From contig OV050031.1 of the NCBI GenBank assembly GCA_920105625.2, positions 49,618,205 through 49,682,204 on the forward strand: a stretch of 64,000 nucleotides of DNA, given 5' to 3'. The notes below the pieces were generated by a model, which did not search any database, was not told the DNA's origin, and saw only the letters and a program-made list of their open reading frames with translations. This DNA comes from Clusia tigrina. Lineage: Eukaryota; Arthropoda; Insecta; Diptera; Clusiidae. Shown here piece by piece: positions 57,740 to 64,000 of the stretch (positions are counted from its first letter, which is position 1; each line of letters opens with the position of its first letter). The position numbers were made by a program, and so were the translations under genes.

Positions 57740-58081
57740 ATCCTGATACTTTGATGAACCTGGCTATGTCCCTAATATTAATGGATGACAGCTCTGTCAG
57801 GCTTGTAAGAAATGGGGCACCAAAGGTGCGAATTCTTCTTCTGCTCAAGGATGGGCAGTGGCATAAGAGGTGGAAAACCGTCTCGTCCTCCTCCTCGAAG
57901 CCACAGCCTCGGCAAAAGTCATTTGAGGGTAGGCCCAGTCTTTCTGCGTGCTGTCCCATTATGCAGTGGCCGGTCAAAACCGACACAGTTGTCGACTGTG
58001 ATACGCGATCAAGTCGAAGAAGTTGATTGGTTCTGTTTTTGTCCATGCTTGCCCAAGTTAGTCTAGCCGTGTGGCAGGATT
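57740..58081 (-). pseudogene. family A C-terminal Cys/His tail
   Basis: The 58046-57723 frame reads DRVSQSTTVSVLTGHCIMGQ, then CRGCGFEEEDETVFHLLCHC and PSLSRRRIRTFGAPFL. CxxC-x(n)-H-x(3-4)-C is the zinc-binding tail common to RNase H-type insect non-LTR ORF2 proteins. It ends in the 3' UTR. Confidence 0.75.
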
Positions 58082-60940
58082 CCTCGTTAGCCCAGGATTT
58101 TTAGGCGTCAGCCAGATATTTCCGTTTGACTTCGAGCTTGGCTGTTGCCAGTGGAATGCCGATGTTTACAGAGGGGTGAATGTCGTGCATTAGCGTGCCT
58201 GCCTTGGCAAGCTCGTCCGCCTCGCAGTTTCCCGGGATTTCGCTGTGTCCGGGAACCCAGACTAGGTGCACCCGAGAGTAACTTGCGAGCTCATTTAAAG
58301 ATGTTCGACATTCATGAACTAGTCTTGATGTGGCCGTGGAGCCAAAAAGAGATTTAATGGCGGCCTGGCTGTCTGAGAAGATAGATACGTCAACTGCGCC
58401 GATATCACTACTCAGCATCCATTTGGCTGCGTGGTAAATGGCCATGACCTCAGCTTGAAAAACGCTGCAATGGTCTGGGAGACGTAGGGAGATGTTTAAG
58501 TCCAGCTTGTCGGAATAAATACCGCTGCCGACTCTACCTCCAAGCTTGGAACCGTCGGTGTAGATTTCGACTGTTTCACCGACGATTCGGTTTTCTGAGG
58601 TCCAGTCGCTTCGACTTGGAATAGTGAGGTCGAATTCCCTGTTCAAATCGGGATAGACCGACATACAATCTATAAAGTTGGGGACAGGTGGGTCCTGATT
58701 CAGAATTGAAGCATGGCCTGTCAGGGTTATGCGCCAGTGCGAAAGAGCATTAAGTCTCATCGCTGTCAGCTTGGCTTGTTGCTTAACCAGGATCCCCGAG
58801 GGGAGCCAGTGCAGCATGGCAAAAAGGGCTTTCGTAGGTGTGCTACGAAGAGCGCCAGTGATCAGTAGAGCAATGGATCTTCTGATTTTATCAAGGGGTT
58901 TGATATTACAGGCTTTTTCAAGAGCTTGCCACCAGAAGACCGACCCGTATAACAGGTTTGGTTCAACGATGGCCGTGTAGAGCCAGAGCACGACTCGAGG
59001 ACGAATCGTGCACCAACTGCTCTTTTACAGCAGTATATAGCGCATGTTGCCTTACGTGCCCTCTCAGCTAGATTGGCTTTCCAATTAAGCTTTGGGTCGA
59101 GAATCAGGCCTAAGTACTTAACGTGTGTGCTCAAAGAGAGCGGAGTGCCGTTTAGACTAGGCACTGTAAACTTTGGAATTTTGTACTTCCTAGTGAAAAG
59201 CATAGTCTTGGTTTTGGATGGGTTAACCCCAAGTTCGAATTCGCGACACCAGTTCGACACAATAGAGAGTGAATAGTTAAGTTTTTCGGAAAGTGTTTGT
59301 GGGAATTTGCCGGATGCCGCGATTGCTATGTCGTCCGCATAGGCTATCACTTTGCATCCAGTAGATTCCAATCTCACCAGTAGTGTGTTAACTGCCAGGT
59401 TCCAGAGGAGGGGTGATAAAACACCCCCTTGTGGCGTGCCCCTGTTAACCACCCTCCTGGATTGGGCACTGCCGATCGTGGAAGTGATGATCCTAGATTT
59501 TAATAGAAGCTCTATAAATTTAAGAAGACCTGAATTCAGGTTAAGATTATAGAGTGCGGAGATGACAGCGTTGGGGCATTCATTGTTGAATGCTCCCTCG
59601 ATGTCCAGAAATATGGCAAGTGTGAATTCCTTGTACGCCAAGGATTTGTCAACTTGAGCAATGAGAGAATGAAGTGCTGTTTCAACCGATTTGCCTTTAG
59701 AGTAAGCGTGTTGAGATACAGAGAGAAGAGAAGGGTTGATAGATGTCCTGATATGTAGGTCAAGAGCTCTTTCTAGAACCTTAAGAAGAAAGGATGTTAG
59801 ACTTATGGGTCTGTAATCCTTAGGTTTGGTGTGCGAGGCCTTCCCAACTTTTGGTATGAAGACGACCCGAGCCGTGCGCCAGCGTAAGGGAATGCATTGC
59901 AGTCTGAGGCTTGCATTATATATTTGAAGCAGCCATGGAAGGATAATCTCTTCCCCATTTTGGATATCGGCAGGAATGATGCCGTCCGGTCCGGGGGACT
60001 TGTATGGCTTAAAGGTTTGAATGGACCATTCAAGGTGACTTTTTGTCACTTGGAATGTGGTATCATGGGGTATCATGCGAAACCTGCTCCACCTGGTAGA
60101 GTGCTTGATCCGCTGAGGCTAAACTCCCTGGGAAGTGGGTGTCTAGCAGGATATCAAGGGTTTCGGCGCTTGAGTGAGTCCAGCTGCCATCTGGTTTTTG
60201 GATACAGTCAAGGGCTTTGTTAGAGGAGTGGAGAATTTTACGAAGACGGCTAGCCTCGGACGTCGATTCAATGCTTTCGCAAAATTCCCTCCATGACGCT
60301 CGTTTCCCTCGCCTAATGGCGTATTTCAACTCTTTTTGTTTATTTTTGAAAGGGGCCCACTCAGCTGTAACTTTAGCTTTGTTGAAAAGCATTCTACAAG
60401 TTTTGCGAAGACTTGCAATTTCCGAGTTCCACTACTGAGGTTTAGGTTTGCCCCGTGGTTCGGGAGTGATGCAAGAAATATGAGTGGCTTTTTTAAAAGC
60501 TGTGGACAGATCGTCGACCGCCTGATCAATGTCGGGACAGTTGTGGATAATAGGGGGAGTCGTTGCTAAGCATGACCCCAGTTTGAGCCGGAAAAGAGGC
60601 CAGTTCGTGTTTTTTCTATTGACAGGTTTAAGAGATTCTGTATTGCTTGTAGTCTCCATCAGGTCAATGTCAAAGGTGATATAGCAGTGGTCCGAAAAGG
60701 AGCATTCCTGTGAGACGAACCAATTGCTTATCATGTTCGAGTAGTTATCGCTGACGAGGGTGATGTCAAGCACTTCCTTCCTTACGGATGTAAGGAAGGT
60801 CGGCTCATTTCCCCGGTTAGCAATGCCTAAGTTATTTGAAATGATAAAGTCGAAAAGACACTCACCTCGATAATTTGTGCCGGAGCTGCCCCATATTTCG
60901 TGATGGGCATTGGCATCGGCGCCGATAATTACCGGAATCT
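58082..60940 (-). pseudogene. family A ORF2: endonuclease, RT, RNase H
   Basis: Endonuclease (from 60938): IPVIIGADANAHHEIWGSSG, FIISNNLGIANRGNEPTFL, DITLVSDN, ECSFSDHCYITFDID (the SDH end). RT (60076-58862): SPGPDGIIPADIQNG, RVVFIPKVGKASHTKPKDYR, QHAYSKGKSVETALHSLIAQ, FLDIEGAFNNECPNAVISAL, RGTPQGGVLSPLLWNLAVNT, IAYADDIAIAASGKF (catalytic DD), KTKTMLFTRKYKI, VKYLGLILDPKLNWKANLAE. RNase H (58991-58101): VEIYTDGSKLGGRVGSGIYS, SVFQAEVMAIYHAAKWML, FSDSQAAIKSL, HLVWVPGHSEIPGNCEADEL, with D-E-D-H/D residues all present. Damage: a TAG near 60434, a shift near 60065 and a shift near 58870-58990. Confidence 0.85.
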
Positions 60941-60953
60941 GTCCATATACGTA

Positions 60954-61865
60954 CTAATATATAATTTCGTTCAAAAATATTGTATAGGTCGCAAGTTATA
61001 ATAATATGTGTATAGTAGGCGTGGCTGTAGAAATAACACGCCCATTTTTTGTGTGGTGTTTAATGTTAGTATCCGCAACATTCCTGTAAAATTTCGTTGA
61101 TAAATATTTAATAGGAACACACTAATGAGTTTTGCATAATTGTGGGCGTGGCAGTTGTATTCTGATATCCATATTCTGCACACACACTATTATGGACCCC
61201 ATGTATATATCTGCAAATTTTTATTCCGCTGGCATCAATACGAGCATAGGTAGGCTAAATTGAATTTTAGACCCGAAAGTTCCTTATATCAAAAGTGGGC
61301 GTGTCTTTTCTCTGATCAGCCCAAATTGTTGCAGATAGCTTTATAATATCCACATGTTCCTTCACGTAAAATTTCGTCCGTAAATTTCTACCAGATCTTA
61401 AGTTATGAATATTTGTTAATAGTGGGCGTGGCAGTTAATATATACCGCCCACTTTTTTGCCTAGTATTTAGTAGGACCCACATCATCATAACTGCCAACT
61501 AACATCACGATTCCGTCAATTGGACCGAAGTTATAGTCTTTTTAAAAAAGGTGAAAAAGGTTCCTTATATGGGAGGTAGGCGTGGTCTTTGTCCAAATCG
61601 GTCCATATAGCAATCTGTTTCTGTATCTTTGTCCAGACTATACTTTTGCAAAATTTCATTAAGATAGCTCTAACGGTGTAGAAAAAAGCTGGCCACAGAC
61701 GGACAGACGGACAGACGGATGGACAAAATAAAAATTGCTTAGAAAGTGACTGATCATATCTGTATGGACATATACCTACCACGCTTCCTTCTTGAAATTG
61801 CAACCCCTCTCAAAAGCACAAAGTTAGTATACCCTATTTACCTTTTATAAAGGTAAAGGGTATAA
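60954..61865 (-). mobile_element. GGGCGTGGC-rich dispersed repeat, copy c, right part
   Basis: Continuation after the non-LTR insertion: GTAGGCGTGGC at about 61015, TGGGCGTGGCAG at 61143, aaagtgggcgtgtcttttc at 61293, GTGGGCGTGGCAG at 61423, a GTCY complement at 61698-61722 and the terminal TACCCTATTTACCTTTTATA then AAGGTAAAGGGTATA hairpin (61829-61864). Confidence 0.78.
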
Positions 61866-61867
61866 TG

Positions 61868-62294
61868 AGTAAGGAACTGGAATCGCTGAAAGACCTGCTA
61901 GATTTTTAGATAAAGCGTTTATGGGCACGTGAATTTTTTATTGTTCGAAGTGGGACCGACTTTCTATAAACTGAACACCAATGATCCAGACCAATTCCGC
62001 ATTGCCACTCGAATAGATCCAAATGGTTTTGACTGCTTATGTGCTTTGCTTAAAGGAAGGCTGGAGAAAAATTCTGCCAGGGCCATTTCGTCTGATTGTC
62101 ACCTGTTCCTCACCTTGGTTATATTAGTCAAATTTTTTCTGTACAGTTACTTAGCACACAGCACCACTAGACAGTACCTTTCATGCCCTTCAAAATGTCG
62201 ATGGATGCTATCAGAGTGACGGAAACTGTCGCAATAATTTGGGAACAATTAAATCTAATATATTTTTCGCTCATGAACAAAAACAAGTGGGAGG
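61868..62294 (+). pseudogene. PIF/Harbinger-type transposase, N-terminal fragment
   Basis: The frame 61929-62219 reads FEVGPTFYKLNTNDPDQFRI, then FDCLCALLKGRLEKNSARAI and HLFLTLVILVKFF; the following frame gives MSMDAIRVTETVAIIWEQLN. This is the helical region ahead of the DDE domain of PIF/Harbinger transposases. It matches the minus-strand remnant at 13430-13916 (DCLFVLLKERLEKNSARAI), and the DNA similarity runs up to aaacaagtgggag at 62282-62294, exactly where that copy continues into its catalytic domain. Here it is cut off by the BEL/Pao LTR. It is frameshifted and truncated, hence inactive. Confidence 0.7.
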
Positions 62295-62912
62295 TCTGCT
62301 CTAACCCATGCTGTGTTCCTGACCGTCGTCTTCGGTTGGGTGGTGCTCTCTGTTTGTAACACTCGTCGATCGTCTTAACTCCCCTACGCCGACACTCCCT
62401 ATAATATTAAAATGTCGATGGTGCATTGTAAAGTCCAATGCCCGTCGTCAACTCGATTGTGGAACTGTGATACCCTAAAAGTTCAAATAATGAAAGAAAC
62501 AATAATCAACGCACCCTAAATGTTCACATAATGAATGAAACAATAATCAACGCACCCTAAAAGCATGTGCGTGAACATAACTTAACTACACTGGATTGGT
62601 AGTTGTCGCGGCTACGACTTTGGCTAAAGAGGGTTTGCTTAAAACAACTACGGGTGTACGTATGTTTATTCTGTAAAATAATTAAATTTAGTACATTGAT
62701 GATCAAATACTACAAACTTACCGCAGTTTTGCACCCTCTCTTCACTCTTTCGATGTTCAAGATCAAATGGCCATTTTAGGCAGCGCTTTGACGAACATAG
62801 GAAAAGAGAGAAAGAAGAATGCACAACATTGGTTTATAACCCAGAGTTGTACAAAACCGGTCTCTGAATTTTAACTATAAATCTAACGAAAGTTAATAAT
62901 ACTATTTTCCAA
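62295..62912 (-). repeat. 3' LTR of a third BEL/Pao element (BEL-3)
   Basis: The inner edge is clear: the minus strand reads a GGGGGTGGGGG polypurine tract (62923-62913) directly followed by TGTTGGAAAATAG at 62912. The outer edge is taken where the Harbinger similarity stops (62294/62295); a TGTGTTCC at 62312 is an alternative end. It contains a tandem duplication of about 51 bp (62471-62570: ataatcaacgcaccctaaa and neighbours) and an AT-rich middle. The other LTR lies beyond the window. Confidence 0.7.
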
Positions 62913-64000
62913 CACCCCCACCCCCGTGGAGCGATCAGCTTCACTATTCTCCAGATCCAAGACTGCCAGTTTAGATACCGCTCGTTGCAGAAGTCTGCCA
63001 ACCGTACGCACGTCCGCACGCCGAACTACACCATCCGCGCCAGTGTGCACTCGTTCAACAATTCCACGTCGCCACAGATTTCTTGGCATATTCGGATCAC
63101 AAATAAATACTGCATCACCCTCTGTAAGAGGTGCTGTTCGCTGACACCATTTGACTCTTCGGGTTAGCGTCGGCAAATACTCCAGTACCCATCGTTTCCA
63201 GAATGCGTTCCTTAGGCTCCGTGCAATGCGCCACTGTTTGCGTAAACCAAGTGCCTTCTCTTCAGGAGTATTGGCCGTTGGCGTTTGCGAGGCATTACCT
63301 ACGCCAATCAGGAAGTGATTCGGTGTTAGTGGTTCCTCTTCGTCGGGAGAGATGGGTAGGTGCGTCAATGGGCGTGAGTTTACTATATTCTCTGCTTCTA
63401 TCAGAAAGCTCTGTAGGACATGCTCACGTGGCACTCCTTCTTTTAATGAATGTCGGAGAACTTTTTTAACGCACTGCACCATCCTTTCCCACACTCCTCC
63501 TTCCGATGGGTTGGCAGGGCAGTTGAAAAACCACTCAACTCCCTTCGTTGACAATTCGTTTTGAACACGCTCGGTATCAAAAACTTCAGAAAAACGTTTC
63601 GCTTCTTCATTGGCTCCTATAAAGTTTTTTCCATTATCGGATCGTAGACGTGTCGGAACCCCTCTCCGATTCATGAAGTTGCGCATGGCGATTATGCAGG
63701 AATCCGTCGATAAGTCGTGGGCGATCTCTAAGTGTATTGCGCGTACTGTGAGGCACGTAAATAGCGCGACCCAGCGCTTCTCAGTACGCCGCCCTATAGT
63801 AACGCAAATAGGCCCAAAATAGTCGAGTCCTGTATAGGTAAAGGGCCGTACGTATGGCTCAAGCCGATCTTCAGGTAAAGGACCCATCATGGGCGTGTGC
63901 GGTTCAGCCTTGCTGATATGGCAAAATTTACATGCAGCTATTACGCTTCGTAGCAGCTGTCTTATTCTGGGAATCCAGTATTTCTGACGAATATTGCTTA
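62883..64000 (-). CDS. BEL-3 integrase, C-terminal part of pol (continues past window end)
   Basis: One open minus-strand frame from the window end down to 62883. It starts in the zinc domain (QKYWIPRIRQLLRSVIAACK, with CKFC), then TGLDYFGPICVTIG (D1), RLRSDNGKNFIGANEEAKRF (D2), NPSEGGVWERMVQCVKKVLR (E), PLTPNHFLIG, and the C-terminal GDAVFICDPNMPRNLWRRGI and GADGVVRRADVRTVGRLLQR, the usual end of BEL/Pao integrase. All three catalytic residues are present and no break is seen over about 370 codons. The last codons (TGVGVLENSIINFR) run through the polypurine tract into the LTR. The enzyme would integrate the element's cDNA. This is the best preserved pol piece in the window; it could come from a recently active copy. 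Confidence 0.88.
   Translation of the reverse strand, partial: SNIRQKYWIPRIRQLLRSVIAACKFCHISKAEPHTPMMGPLPEDRLEPYVRPFTYTGLDYFGPICVTIGRRTEKRWVALFTCLTVRAIHLEIAHDLSTDSCIIAMRNFMNRRGVPTRLRSDNGKNFIGANEEAKRFSEVFDTERVQNELSTKGVEWFFNCPANPSEGGVWERMVQCVKKVLRHSLKEGVPREHVLQSFLIEAENIVNSRPLTHLPISPDEEEPLTPNHFLIGVGNASQTPTANTPEEKALGLRKQWRIARSLRNAFWKRWVLEYLPTLTRRVKWCQRTAPLTEGDAVFICDPNMPRNLWRRGIVERVHTGADGVVRRADVRTVGRLLQRAVSKLAVLDLENSEADRSTGVGVLENSIINFR

Larger units (their letters stand above)
57554..60940 (-). mobile_element. family A non-LTR retrotransposon, 5'-truncated, with 13-bp TSD
   Basis: GTCCATATACGTA occurs at 57541-57553 and 60941-60953, and the dispersed repeat is continuous across it, as in the related copy b. 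The insert is 3387 bp on the minus strand. The 3' end is not poly-A but a short CTACCTACC repeat next to the TSD. Its 5' end lies inside the endonuclease domain, a typical truncation. The element uses target-primed reverse transcription. It is the best copy of the family whose fragments lie at 1160-2410 and 9261-10920. Confidence 0.93.

Noticed and set aside
57616..58066. Plus-strand frames of 84-136 codons
   Set aside because: Shadows of the zinc tail and RNase H of the family A element.

Overview
This is a eukaryotic window made almost entirely of transposable elements (TEs). No host gene, rRNA, tRNA, CRISPR array or bacterial feature could be supported. The element types (mdg1/412-like Ty3 elements, BEL/Pao elements including one with an env, jockey-like and RNase H-bearing non-LTR elements, PIF/Harbinger pieces, and a GTCY-microsatellite dispersed repeat) point to a dipteran insect. 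A drosophilid or tephritid fits, but the species is not identified. Most open frames are broken by stops or frameshifts, so most CDS-like entries are pseudogenes.

Layout. 1-13390: old, interleaved fragments. They include a MADF-domain exon pair (+), several minus-strand RNase H-type non-LTR remnants (called family A and family B here), a 942-bp candidate DNA transposon with a two-exon trihelix/MADF gene (-), an endonuclease fragment (-), a jockey-like element (+, about 5990-8385) and a very degraded family B copy (+). 13430-13916: a PIF/Harbinger transposase remnant (-). 13922-32658: one old BEL/Pao element on the minus strand (BEL-1). It is stretched to 18.7 kb by a Ty3/gypsy element with a TATT duplication (Gypsy-B, 18149-26501, -), by a family B non-LTR copy (+, about 28570-30956), and by a perfect 671-bp TA tract beside its 5' LTR. 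Gypsy-B carries a further 1072-bp insert (22206-23277) and has lost its 3' half to the 5' part of an oppositely oriented gypsy-type element (18424-21101).

33373-41058: a nearly intact mdg1/412-like LTR retrotransposon (+) with two 675-bp LTRs about 1% apart by eye and an ATAG target duplication. Its leader holds a 12-bp minisatellite grown from primer-binding-site-like sequence and a small ORF for a predicted N-myristoylated membrane microprotein. It sits inside repeat X, whose uninterrupted inverted copy lies at 44290-45108. 41986-43545, 55180-56717 and the split copy around 56870-61865 are a GGGCGTGGC-rich dispersed repeat of about 1.5 kb.

45258-53765: a second BEL/Pao element (BEL-2, -) with gag, protease, RT, RNase H, integrase and a roo-like env with a basic cleavage site; it has an ACTAC duplication and sits inside another LTR-like sequence. 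57554-60940: a 5'-truncated RNase H-type non-LTR element (-) with a 13-bp target duplication, inserted in the GGGCGTGGC repeat. 61868-62294: a second PIF/Harbinger remnant (+). 62295-64000: LTR and integrase of a third BEL/Pao element (-) that runs off the window.

There is no gene cooperation beyond each element's own replication cycle. What the window mainly records is a datable order of nested insertions.
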